From: CAZDDI01 sp964504195
GTDB taxonomy: Bacteria; Chloroflexota; Anaerolineae; B4-G1; SLSP01
Direction: 5' to 3'
NCBI GenBank assembly: GCA_964504195.1
Contig: CAZDDI010000002.1
Coordinates: 1 to 64,000, forward strand
DNA length: 64,000 nucleotides
In this document: in pieces, positions 16,495-23,326 of the stretch
How the letters are laid out: the number at the start of each line of letters is the position of its first letter
Position numbering within the stretch: position 1 is the first letter of the stretch
The notes under the pieces: model-generated
Told to the model about the DNA's origin: nothing
Database searches by the model: none
Seen by the model: only the letters and a program-made list of their open reading frames with translations
Translations under genes and position numbers: made by a program

Positions 16495-17766
16495 GTGAAC
16501 TTGCTCAAATCAAAATTGGATAACGGTCTTAGTATCCTCATCCGCGAGAGCCGCACCGCGCCGGTTGCCAGCTTCTGGATCTGGTATCGCGTGGGCAGCC
16601 GCAACGAGCGGCCCGGCATCACCGGCATCTCGCACTGGGTGGAGCACATGCTTTTCAAGGGCAGCGAGCGTTGGCCGCAGGGCGCGCTCGATCAGGCCAT
16701 CTCCCGCGAGGGCGGCGTCTTCAACGGCATGACCTGGTATGATTTCACCACCTACTACGAAACCCTGCCCGCCGAAAAGATCGCCCTGGCGATGGAAATT
16801 GAGGCCGACCGGATGAGCAATTGCCTCTTCGACCCGGACGAAACTGAGTCCGAGCGCACGGTCATCATCAGCGAGCGGCAGGGCGCGGAAAACGACCCCA
16901 CGTTCTTGCTGGATGAAGCGGTCGCGCTGGCCGCGCTGGAGCGGCATCCCTATCGTTACGATACCATCGGCACGATGCACGACCTGGAAACGATGACCCG
17001 CGACGACCTCTACAACCACTATCGCACCTACTACGCGCCCAACAACGCCATCGTCGCCATCGCCGGGGACTTCAACGCGGGCGAGATCGAACGCATCACC
17101 GAGCGGTTCTTCGGCCACATCCCTGCCGGGCCAGCCATCCCGCCGGTCAAAGCGGTTGAGCCACCCCAAACCGCCGAAAAGCGTGTGCTGGTCGAAGGCG
17201 CGGGCGGCGTGGACTACTTGCAGATCGCCTATCACATCCCCGGCGCCAAACACGCCGATTTCTTCCCGCTCACGGTGCTCAACGCGATTCTGGCGGGCGG
17301 CTCCGGCTTTTTGGTGGGGGGGCGGTTGACGAATTACACGAGCCGCCTGTATCGCGCGCTGGTGGATCGGGAACTGGCTTCGGACATCGGCGCGGGGATG
17401 ATCCCCTCGATTGACCCCAACCTGTACCGGTTCAGCGCCACCGTCCGCGAGGGGCGCGCGCTCGAAGCAGTGGAGGCCGCGCTGCTGGCGGAGCTGGAAC
17501 GGCTACAAGCCGCGCCCGTCGCCGAGGCGGAGCTGGTGAAAGCCCGCACCCAGGCGCGCGCGCTGTTCGCCTACTCCAGCGAAAGCATCACCAACCAGGC
17601 GTTCTGGCTGGGCTACAGCGAGATTTTCGCCGATTATGGCTGGTTCATGCGCTACCTCAACAACCTGGAGCGCGTCACCGCTGCCGATGTACAGCGCGTG
17701 GCGCAAAAATACCTGACCGCAGAAAATCGCACGGTGGGATACTACCGCGCGAATGACAAGGCGTAA
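16495..17766 (+). CDS. M16 family zinc peptidase, catalytic subunit
   Basis: This pitrilysin/processing-peptidase family member has 423 residues. The inverted zinc motif is complete: H47-W-V-E50-H51, with the third zinc ligand at E127, exactly 76 residues after the second histidine. The C-terminal half repeats the fold without the motif. The start is GTG at 16495 with GCGAGG eight bases upstream. The next gene encodes a second M16 protein lacking the zinc motif, the usual arrangement in bacterial heterodimeric M16B peptidases. No signal peptide is visible, so the pair probably acts in the cytoplasm on peptides. Confidence 0.93.
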   Translation: MNLLKSKLDNGLSILIRESRTAPVASFWIWYRVGSRNERPGITGISHWVEHMLFKGSERWPQGALDQAISREGGVFNGMTWYDFTTYYETLPAEKIALAMEIEADRMSNCLFDPDETESERTVIISERQGAENDPTFLLDEAVALAALERHPYRYDTIGTMHDLETMTRDDLYNHYRTYYAPNNAIVAIAGDFNAGEIERITERFFGHIPAGPAIPPVKAVEPPQTAEKRVLVEGAGGVDYLQIAYHIPGAKHADFFPLTVLNAILAGGSGFLVGGRLTNYTSRLYRALVDRELASDIGAGMIPSIDPNLYRFSATVREGRALEAVEAALLAELERLQAAPVAEAELVKARTQARALFAYSSESITNQAFWLGYSEIFADYGWFMRYLNNLERVTAADVQRVAQKYLTAENRTVGYYRANDKA

Positions 17767-17773
17767 TTCGTAC

Positions 17774-17815
17774 TGCGTACTGCGTAATAACTCCCTCCGG
17801 ATTACGCAGTACGCA
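17774..17815. repeat. Perfect 15-bp inverted repeat between the two M16 genes
   Basis: TGCGTACTGCGTAAT and its exact inverted copy flank 12 bases, starting eight bases after the first M16 stop. It may limit read-through or protect the upstream message, setting the ratio of the two subunits. Confidence 0.75.
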
Positions 17816-17839
17816 TTATGCAGTATCTTTGGAGGATTT

Positions 17840-19126
17840 ATGTCAACAAAAGCAACGCACTCGCTTCCCGGCCCGGATGATACGCTACGCCAGACCTTGC
17901 CCAACGGCATCACGGTGTTGGCGCGGGAGAACTTCGCCAGCCCAGCGGTGGTGGTGCAGGGCTATCTAACGGCCGGCGCGCTCGATGAGCCGGTAGAGCT
18001 CAGCGGCCTGGCAGATTTTACGGTGGATGTGATGGAGCGCGGCACGCGCCGCCGCTCCTTCGAGGAGCTGTACGAAACGGTAGAGTCCGTCGGGGCGAGC
18101 TTCGGGTTCAACAGTGGCGGGCACAGCACCGGCTTTGGCGGCAAGGGGCTGGCTGACCAGCTGCCCACCTTGCTCGATATTCTGAGTGAGGTCCTGCGCG
18201 AGCCGACCTTCCCGCCCGACCAGGTCGCCAAAGTGCGCGGCGAGCTCCTTACCGATTTGCGCGAGCGCGCCCACGATACCCGCAGCATGGCAAGCCTGAT
18301 GTTCAACGAGCTGGCCTATCCCGCCGAGCATCCCTACCACTATCCCCAAAGCGGCTATCTGGAAACTATCCAACGCATCACCCGCGAGAATTTGGTGGAC
18401 TTTCACCGGCGTTACTTCGCGCCACAGGGTGCAGTGATCGTCATCGTGGGCGCAGTGAAAGCTGCGGACGCGCTCAAGGCTGTGCAGCACGCCTTCGGTG
18501 CGTGGCAGGGCGCGCGCCCGGAACGCAGCCCGCTGCCGCCCGCGCCCCCGCTCGCCGCCCGCGCCGAGGGCCGTGTCGCCATTCCCGATAAGACTCAGAG
18601 CGATGTGATGCTCGGCTGGCCTGGCCCGGCGCGCAGCTCGCCTGATTTCATGCACTGCCATCTCGCCAACACTGTGCTGGGCATCTTCGGCATGATGGGG
18701 CGCTTGGGCAAAGTGGTGCGCGAGGCCAATGGATTGGCCTACTACGTCTACAGCCAGGTGCAGGGCGGTCTAGGGCCGGGCGCGTGGCGCGTCATTGCGG
18801 GCGTCAATCCGGCGAATGTAGAGCGCGCCGTAGACCTGAGCGTGCAGGAGCTGCGCCGGATGCGCGAAGAGCGTGTGCCGGATGAAGAGCTCGCCGATAG
18901 CCAGGCATACCTCACCGGTATTTTGCCGTTGCAATTGGAAACCAACGAAGGCGTAGCGGCCACGCTGCTCAACATCGAACGGTACGATTTGGGATTGGAT
19001 TATCTCAGCCGCTACACTGACCTCATCAAGAGCGTCACGCCGGAAGAGGTGCAGGCGGCGGCGCAGCGCTGGCTCGATCCCGACCACTTCGCGCTGGCGG
19101 TGGCCGGGCCGCCGGAGTCGCCGTAG
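17840..19126 (+). CDS. M16 family peptidase-like protein, non-catalytic subunit
   Basis: The 428-residue protein is related to the preceding peptidase but has lost the zinc site: the region equivalent to HxxEH reads SGLADFTVDVME (about 55-66). It keeps other M16 features, such as FGFNSGGHSTGFGGKGL near 92-108 and a long C-terminal domain with GPGAWRVIAGVNPANVERAV near 312. In known M16B heterodimers the inactive subunit supplies substrate-binding Arg/Tyr residues. The start at 17840 has TGGAGGA six bases upstream; the open frame further upstream runs through the palindromic element and is not coding. acpS follows after four bases. Confidence 0.9.
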   Translation: MSTKATHSLPGPDDTLRQTLPNGITVLARENFASPAVVVQGYLTAGALDEPVELSGLADFTVDVMERGTRRRSFEELYETVESVGASFGFNSGGHSTGFGGKGLADQLPTLLDILSEVLREPTFPPDQVAKVRGELLTDLRERAHDTRSMASLMFNELAYPAEHPYHYPQSGYLETIQRITRENLVDFHRRYFAPQGAVIVIVGAVKAADALKAVQHAFGAWQGARPERSPLPPAPPLAARAEGRVAIPDKTQSDVMLGWPGPARSSPDFMHCHLANTVLGIFGMMGRLGKVVREANGLAYYVYSQVQGGLGPGAWRVIAGVNPANVERAVDLSVQELRRMREERVPDEELADSQAYLTGILPLQLETNEGVAATLLNIERYDLGLDYLSRYTDLIKSVTPEEVQAAAQRWLDPDHFALAVAGPPESP

Positions 19127-19130
19127 CGCG

Positions 19131-19529
19131 ATGCTTGCCACCGGCGTTGATCTGGTGGAAATCCCGCGCATCGCGCGCGCGGTGGAGCGCTTCGGGGAAC
19201 GATTCCTGGAGCGGGTCTACACGCCCGATGAGGTGCGCTTCTCACGCGGGCGGCCTGCCGAGTTGGCCGCCCGTTTCGCTGCCAAAGAAGCCGTCTCGAA
19301 GGCGTTGGGCGTGGGGATGCGCGTGCTTTCGCCGCTGGGCATCAGCTGGCGCGAGGTGGAAACACTGAACGAGCGCAGCGGCAAGCCCTACGTCATCCTC
19401 CACGGGCGCGCGCGCGAGCTGGCGGAAGCGCAGGGCCTCGACGAGTGGGCCATCAGCCTGAGCCACGACGGCGGGCTGGCGATTGCGTTTGTTGTAGCCA
19501 CAGGCAGCACAAAGCCACAAACATTTTAG
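19131..19529 (+). CDS. acpS: Holo-[acyl-carrier-protein] synthase
   Basis: AcpS transfers the phosphopantetheine arm of coenzyme A to acyl carrier protein, needed for fatty acid synthesis. The 132-residue product begins GVDLVEIPRI, where D7 is a magnesium ligand, and contains ARFAAKEAVSKALG with the second ligand E53, followed by ISWREVE and the C-terminal ISLSHDGGLAIAFVV. Length is normal. It starts four bases after the M16 gene stop, with no strong separate binding site, so it is probably translated from the same message. Its stop codon merges with the start of an inverted repeat element. Confidence 0.94.
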   Translation: MLATGVDLVEIPRIARAVERFGERFLERVYTPDEVRFSRGRPAELAARFAAKEAVSKALGVGMRVLSPLGISWREVETLNERSGKPYVILHGRARELAEAQGLDEWAISLSHDGGLAIAFVVATGSTKPQTF

Positions 19530-19595
19530 CCACGAATTACACGAATTTTACGAATTTATCTAATAGTTTTCGTGGCAATTCGTGAAATTCGTGGC
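19529..19595. repeat. GCCACGAATT inverted-repeat element, copy 1
   Basis: GCCACGAATTACACGAATT (19529-19547) pairs with the inverted arm at 19577-19595 in 18 of 19 positions. It fills the gap between acpS and dtd. A diverged copy with the same arms lies at 25731-25797 ahead of the sensor array. Confidence 0.75.
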
Positions 19596-19612
19596 AAATT
19601 CAGGGGGTAACG

Positions 19613-20056
19613 ATGCGCGCCGTAGTACAACGGGTGACAGAGGCTTCGGTGACGGTGGATGGGGAAATCGTCGGCAGTATCGGTGCAGGGCTGCTGGTGC
19701 TGTTGGGCGCGGGGGCGGGCGATACAGAGGCCGAGGCGCGCTGGCTGGCCCACAAGGTCGCCAATTTGCGCATCTTCAGCGACGCCGAGGGCAAGATGAA
19801 CCTCTCTGTGCAGGCCATTGATGGCGGCGTGCTCGTCGTCTCGCAGTTCACGCTCTACGGTGACATCCGCCGGGGCTTCCGTCCCTCGTTCACCGGCGCG
19901 GCCCTACCCGGCAGCGCCGAGCCGCTGGTGGAGGTTTTCTGCGCCGGGCTACGCGCCGCGGAGATTCCGGTCGCCACCGGCATCTTCGGCGCCCACATGG
20001 ACGTGGCCCTGGTCAACGATGGGCCGGTGACGATATTGCTGGAAAAAGAAGCGTAA
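19613..20056 (+). CDS. dtd: D-aminoacyl-tRNA deacylase
   Basis: This enzyme removes D-amino acids (and glycine from tRNA-Ala) wrongly attached to tRNA. The 147-residue protein is full length and begins MRAVVQRVTEASVTVDG. It has the first active-site motif SQFTLYGDIRRGFRP near 78-92 and the cross-dimer Gly-cisPro motif in VNDGPVTILLE near the C-terminus. The ATG has GGGGGTAAC upstream. A TAAAACG-type hairpin overlaps its last codons and may end the transcript. Confidence 0.96.
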   Translation: MRAVVQRVTEASVTVDGEIVGSIGAGLLVLLGAGAGDTEAEARWLAHKVANLRIFSDAEGKMNLSVQAIDGGVLVVSQFTLYGDIRRGFRPSFTGAALPGSAEPLVEVFCAGLRAAEIPVATGIFGAHMDVALVNDGPVTILLEKEA

Positions 20057-20087
20057 AACGTAAGAAATCTCTGGTTACGTTTTGCGT
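20051..20087. repeat. TAAAACG-type hairpin at the dtd 3' end
   Basis: GCGTAAAACGTAA (20051-20063) faces TTACGTTTTGCG (20075-20086) across 11 bases, with one mismatch. It includes the dtd stop codon. It belongs to the same family as 13953-14003 and 22169-22224. Confidence 0.65.
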
Positions 20088-20108
20088 TTTATCACAAGGG
20101 GGTCAACC

Positions 20109-21059
20109 ATGTCCGAAAATACCGCGCTCTGGGCCTGGTTTTTGTTTGCCAGTGGATTGCCCGCCTCACGCGCGAAGGCACTGCTGGAACGTTGGCAAAC
20201 GCAGGGCGTGCCGCTCCACGCGGCATTGCAACGCCTGCCCCACGATGCGACGGCGTTGGGTGTGGCCGAAGACGAAGCTGTGCGCTTACGTCCCCCACAG
20301 AATTTACCCGCAGTCGCCGCGCTGCGGTGGGATGAGCCACTCTATCCGACCGGTTGGCAGGTATTGCCATTGCGCCAACGCCCCGCGTTGCTCTTCTATC
20401 AGGGCGATGTGACCTTGCTCGGTCGCCCGCGCCTGTATTTTCCGCCCGCCACCTTGCCCGAAGCGGCGCAAGAGCTGGCGCAAGAAAGCCTGAGCCTTGC
20501 GCTAGGGGAAGTGTTCGTCCCGCTTGCGCTGCGTGGGAGTACCCAGGGAGATTTACTGCTAGAGGAGCTGCAGGACGCGGAGGGGGAAGCGGTGCTGCTG
20601 GCGCCGCAAGGATTGGTGACGCTCGTGCCAACGTCCAGCGAGACGCGCTTGCTGGAGGCCGGGCGGCTATTGCTCATCACGCCGCTGCCGCCGCAGGCGC
20701 AGCCCAATCCCGATTGGCACGCGCTGCTGGAGCAGCTCTGCGGCGCGCTGGCTTCACACTGGCTGCTCACTGCTGCCTCGGTGGATGCAGACTCCGTCCC
20801 GACGGGCGTCTCGGTGGCCTGGGTCACGCCAGATGACGCGCCCGCGCCCGCTGGCATCCACACGCTCGATAGCCCGGCGGATGTGCCGTTCTGGCTAGCA
20901 GAAGCGTTCAGCGCCGCCCAAGTCTATCCACAGCCGGAAAGCCCGCCCGAACCGGTATACACCCACGAGCCGCCACTGGCTCCCGATGAGGCCCTGCGCA
21001 TCTTGCAAAAGGCCGGGCGCATCCCGGAGGCTCTGCGGCGCAGGTTGGAAGACAGTTGA
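20109..21059 (+). CDS. Divergent DprA/Smf-like protein
   Basis: The 316-residue protein has recognisable but weak likeness to DprA, the recombination mediator that loads RecA on incoming single-stranded DNA. The N-terminal helices (about 8-60) and the sequence WDEPLYPTGWQVLP (about 78-91), followed by RPALLFYQGDVTLLGRPRL, match the start of the DprA Rossmann fold. The normally conserved glycine-rich IVGSR and GGA-GID motifs are absent. The C-terminal 45 residues (APDEALRILQKAGRIPEALR) could be a short helical domain. The start has GGGGG eight bases upstream. It may be a degenerate paralogue with a changed role; assignment is tentative. Confidence 0.5.
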   Translation: MSENTALWAWFLFASGLPASRAKALLERWQTQGVPLHAALQRLPHDATALGVAEDEAVRLRPPQNLPAVAALRWDEPLYPTGWQVLPLRQRPALLFYQGDVTLLGRPRLYFPPATLPEAAQELAQESLSLALGEVFVPLALRGSTQGDLLLEELQDAEGEAVLLAPQGLVTLVPTSSETRLLEAGRLLLITPLPPQAQPNPDWHALLEQLCGALASHWLLTAASVDADSVPTGVSVAWVTPDDAPAPAGIHTLDSPADVPFWLAEAFSAAQVYPQPESPPEPVYTHEPPLAPDEALRILQKAGRIPEALRRRLEDS

Positions 21060-21080
21060 AGTTGGGCCTTTGTGCATGGG

Positions 21081-21092
21081 GTGAACGTTCAC
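21081..21092. promoter_or_regulatory. Perfect 12-bp palindrome, possible operator for the aldo/keto reductase gene
   Basis: GTGAACGTTCAC is a perfect palindrome 45 bases before the aldo/keto reductase start, overlapping where a promoter would be expected. Perfect hexamer half-sites of this kind are typical of dimeric repressors, but no regulator gene is adjacent. Confidence 0.4.
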
Positions 21093-21136
21093 CTTGATCG
21101 TATAACTGCTATTTTAACTCAATCTGGAGGATAAGC

Positions 21137-22144
21137 ATGAAACGTTATGTGGGTCGTTCTGGAATTGAAGTCAGTGCGATGGGATTAGGGTGTTGGGCTA
21201 TTGGTGGGCCATGGCTTTTTAATGGCTCACCAGCCGGTTGGAGTACGATTGACGATGCTGAATCGGTGCGTGCCATTCATCGGGCGATAGAGCTAGGGGT
21301 CAATTTTTTCGATACGGCGGCAAACTATGGCTGTGGGCATAGCGAACGTATCCTGGGGCAGGCGGTCAAAGGCCGCCGCAATCAGATGGTTATTGCTACG
21401 AAGTTTGGCTATCACGTCAACGAAACTACTAAAGAGGTGACCCCTTACGGGGAACAAGAGGCCGACAGCCCGGTTGCCGACTATCTTCGGGGGGATGTTG
21501 AGGCCAGTCTTAAACGATTAGATACTGATTATATTGACGTGTATCAGCTGCACATCTGGGGGCTGGCTATTGAACGAGCTTTGGAAGCTCGTGAGGTACT
21601 TGAGGCATTGGTAATGGAGGGCAAAATTCGCACGTATGGCTGGAGCACCGACCGGACGGCTGCTATCAGGGCTTTTGCGACTTCGCGCCACTGTGCGGTG
21701 GTGCAACAGCAATTAAGCGTGCTTGATGGTAACGCAGAGTTACTAAGTTTGTGTGAACAGATCAATCTTGCCAGTATCAATCGTGGCCCGTTGGGCATGG
21801 GTTTGTTAACCGGTAAGTTTGCTCCGGACTCCCGTTTTAGCGATGATGACGTGCGCCATCACGCCAATTGGCATCCGGGCTTCAAAGATGGTCGGCCTAC
21901 ACAAATATGGCTTGATGCGTTGGAGTCTATTCGCGAGGTGTTGACCAGTAATGGGCGGACGTTGGCGCAAGGTGCGCTTGCCTGGATTTGGGCGCGCAGC
22001 GGTCAAACTATTCCTATTCCCGGTTTTAAGAGTGTCAAACAAGTTGAAGAGAACTGTCGGGCCATGGAGTTAGGGCCATTGACCCCGGTACAGATGAATC
22101 AGATTGATAGAATTCTGGGGCGCAGTATGCCCGGCCCGGTTTGA
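21137..22144 (+). CDS. Aldo/keto reductase
   Basis: This NADPH-dependent oxidoreductase of 335 residues has a TIM-barrel fold. The catalytic tetrad is intact: D59 and Y64 in FFDTAANYG, K89 in VIATKFGYH and H139 in VYQLHIWG. The C-terminal coenzyme-binding segment IPIPGFKSVKQVEENCRAM is present. The ATG has TGGAGGA eight bases upstream. It is a single-gene unit framed by a palindromic operator-like site upstream and a 19-bp inverted repeat downstream. Its codon use is clearly lower in GC than the genes to its left and similar to the signalling array to its right. Substrate unknown. Confidence 0.93.
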   Translation: MKRYVGRSGIEVSAMGLGCWAIGGPWLFNGSPAGWSTIDDAESVRAIHRAIELGVNFFDTAANYGCGHSERILGQAVKGRRNQMVIATKFGYHVNETTKEVTPYGEQEADSPVADYLRGDVEASLKRLDTDYIDVYQLHIWGLAIERALEAREVLEALVMEGKIRTYGWSTDRTAAIRAFATSRHCAVVQQQLSVLDGNAELLSLCEQINLASINRGPLGMGLLTGKFAPDSRFSDDDVRHHANWHPGFKDGRPTQIWLDALESIREVLTSNGRTLAQGALAWIWARSGQTIPIPGFKSVKQVEENCRAMELGPLTPVQMNQIDRILGRSMPGPV

Positions 22145-22168
22145 AGCCTACGAGTGCCGTTGGTAACG

Positions 22169-22224
22169 TAAAACGGGATGCGTGAAATGTGCGCAGTAAA
22201 GTGCGTTTCACGCATTTCGTTTTA
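22169..22224. repeat. TAAAACG-type hairpin after the aldo/keto reductase gene
   Basis: TAAAACGGGATGCGTGAAA (22169-22187) faces an inverted arm at 22206-22224 with 17 of 19 matches, and T-rich sequence follows on the plus strand. It probably ends the aldo/keto reductase transcript. Confidence 0.7.
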
Positions 22225-22234
22225 TATTCCTTTT

Positions 22235-22354
22235 AGGGCTATCGCATTTGGCTATTGGTTGCAGAAATGCGGCCTACATCCCCTCTAAAAAACACCATTT
22301 TAGCGGTGTAACAGACATCGCGAGGGGGATGCGTTTTCTAAATGCGATAGCCCT
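22235..22354. mobile_element. MITE-like 120-bp element with perfect 15-bp terminal inverted repeats
   Basis: The element opens with AGGGCTATCGCATTT and closes with its exact inverted copy. Inside are a small hairpin (ACACC...GGTGT) and two GAGGGGATG-type blocks. The same end sequence and adjoining TAGGCC-CATTTCTGCAAC block recur at 91-135. It has no coding capacity. Together with the flanking hairpin and promoter it accounts for most of the 371-base gene-free stretch 22145-22515. A duplicated target site is not evident. Confidence 0.65.
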
Positions 22355-22454
22355 GATATTTCCTTCCTTGCAGGCTGTGAGACTTGGTGTATCATAGTTA
22401 TAGGGTTTGTTGCGTGTTTCTATCCAAACATTAACCAAACCTTCACGCTCAAGT

Positions 22455-22484
22455 TTTACTTAATAGCCTGTTTTGTGCTATAAT
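22455..22484 (+). promoter_or_regulatory. Putative sigma-70 promoter for the receiver/kinase genes
   Basis: TTTACT (22455-22460) and TATAAT (22479-22484) are 18 bases apart, and TGC precedes the -10 as in extended -10 promoters. The first receiver gene begins 31 bases downstream. This is the best promoter seen in front of the 41-kb signalling array. Confidence 0.65.
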
Positions 22485-22515
22485 CATTAGTAAGCATGAT
22501 TTGTAAGGGGTGAAC

Positions 22516-22890
22516 ATGGGAGCTAAAATCCTATACATTGAAGATAATGAAACCAACCGGCTGCTAGTGCAACGGATCCTCATGGTTGAAGATTATGAGG
22601 TCATTGAAGCTGCCGATGGGCCTACCGGGCTAGAGATTTTGAAGACCGTAATCCCTGACCTCATCCTGATGGACATGAACTTGCCCGATGTGGACGGATA
22701 TGAGATGACGCGCCGCATTCGTAGCGACTCCACGTATGATCATATCCCTATCATTGCCATGACCGCCAATGTGATGATGGGGGATCGAGAGAAGACGCTC
22801 CATGCCGGTTGCGATGGTTATATCCCCAAGCCCATTGATGTGGATGCACTGCCGCAGCAATTGGAAAAATTCCTAAAAATTGAGCGCTAA
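22516..22890 (+). CDS. Stand-alone response regulator receiver protein
   Basis: This CheY-like phosphorylation switch is made only of a receiver domain (124 residues). The acidic pocket E9-D10, the phosphoacceptor D53 in LILMDMNLPDVDG, the threonine in IAMTAN and K105 in YIPKPID are all present, so it should be phosphorylatable. There is no output domain. I use ATG 22516, with AAGGGG six bases upstream; a GTG two codons earlier is possible. It is the first gene of the series receiver-receiver-kinase. Confidence 0.93.
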   Translation: MGAKILYIEDNETNRLLVQRILMVEDYEVIEAADGPTGLEILKTVIPDLILMDMNLPDVDGYEMTRRIRSDSTYDHIPIIAMTANVMMGDREKTLHAGCDGYIPKPIDVDALPQQLEKFLKIER

Positions 22891-22900
22891 TAGTGCATAG

Positions 22901-23326
22901 ATGGTGATGACGCATAAAACCAAAGACCCCGATCAGGCCACGGTACTGATCGTTGAAGATAATTTCAACAATTTCTTGTTGATGACGCGCCTGTTGGCCT
23001 TTCTGGGCGTCAAAAAATGTGAGTGGAAGGCATCCGGCTGGCAGGTGTTGGAATTTGCTGAGACCTTGGGTGAAATTGATCTGGTGTTGATGGATCTGAT
23101 GTTGCCCGACGCCGACGGCTTTAAATCGTTGGCGTCGTTGCGTTCTCATCCCCAGTTTGCCCAAGTGCCTATCATTGCCGTCACGGCTAACATCTCGCGT
23201 CAATATGTGGCGCGCGCGCGCGAGGCCGGCTTCAATGGCTTTATCGGCAAGCCCCTTGATCCGGATCGTTTTCCAACCCAGATACGGCGTGTGTTTCAAG
23301 GCGAGGAGGTATGGGAACCGGATTGA
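22901..23326 (+). CDS. Stand-alone response regulator receiver protein
   Basis: This is a second receiver-only protein, 141 residues. It has the acidic pair in LIVEDNFNN (E19-D20), the phosphoacceptor D65 in VLMDLMLPDADGF, the threonine in AVTANIS and the lysine in FIGKPLD. It lies ten bases after the first receiver gene and overlaps the kinase gene by 16 bases. ATG 22901 and 22907 are both possible and neither has a strong binding site. The pair of output-less receivers suggests a phosphorelay or protein-protein output rather than direct gene control. Confidence 0.92.
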   Translation: MVMTHKTKDPDQATVLIVEDNFNNFLLMTRLLAFLGVKKCEWKASGWQVLEFAETLGEIDLVLMDLMLPDADGFKSLASLRSHPQFAQVPIIAVTANISRQYVARAREAGFNGFIGKPLDPDRFPTQIRRVFQGEEVWEPD

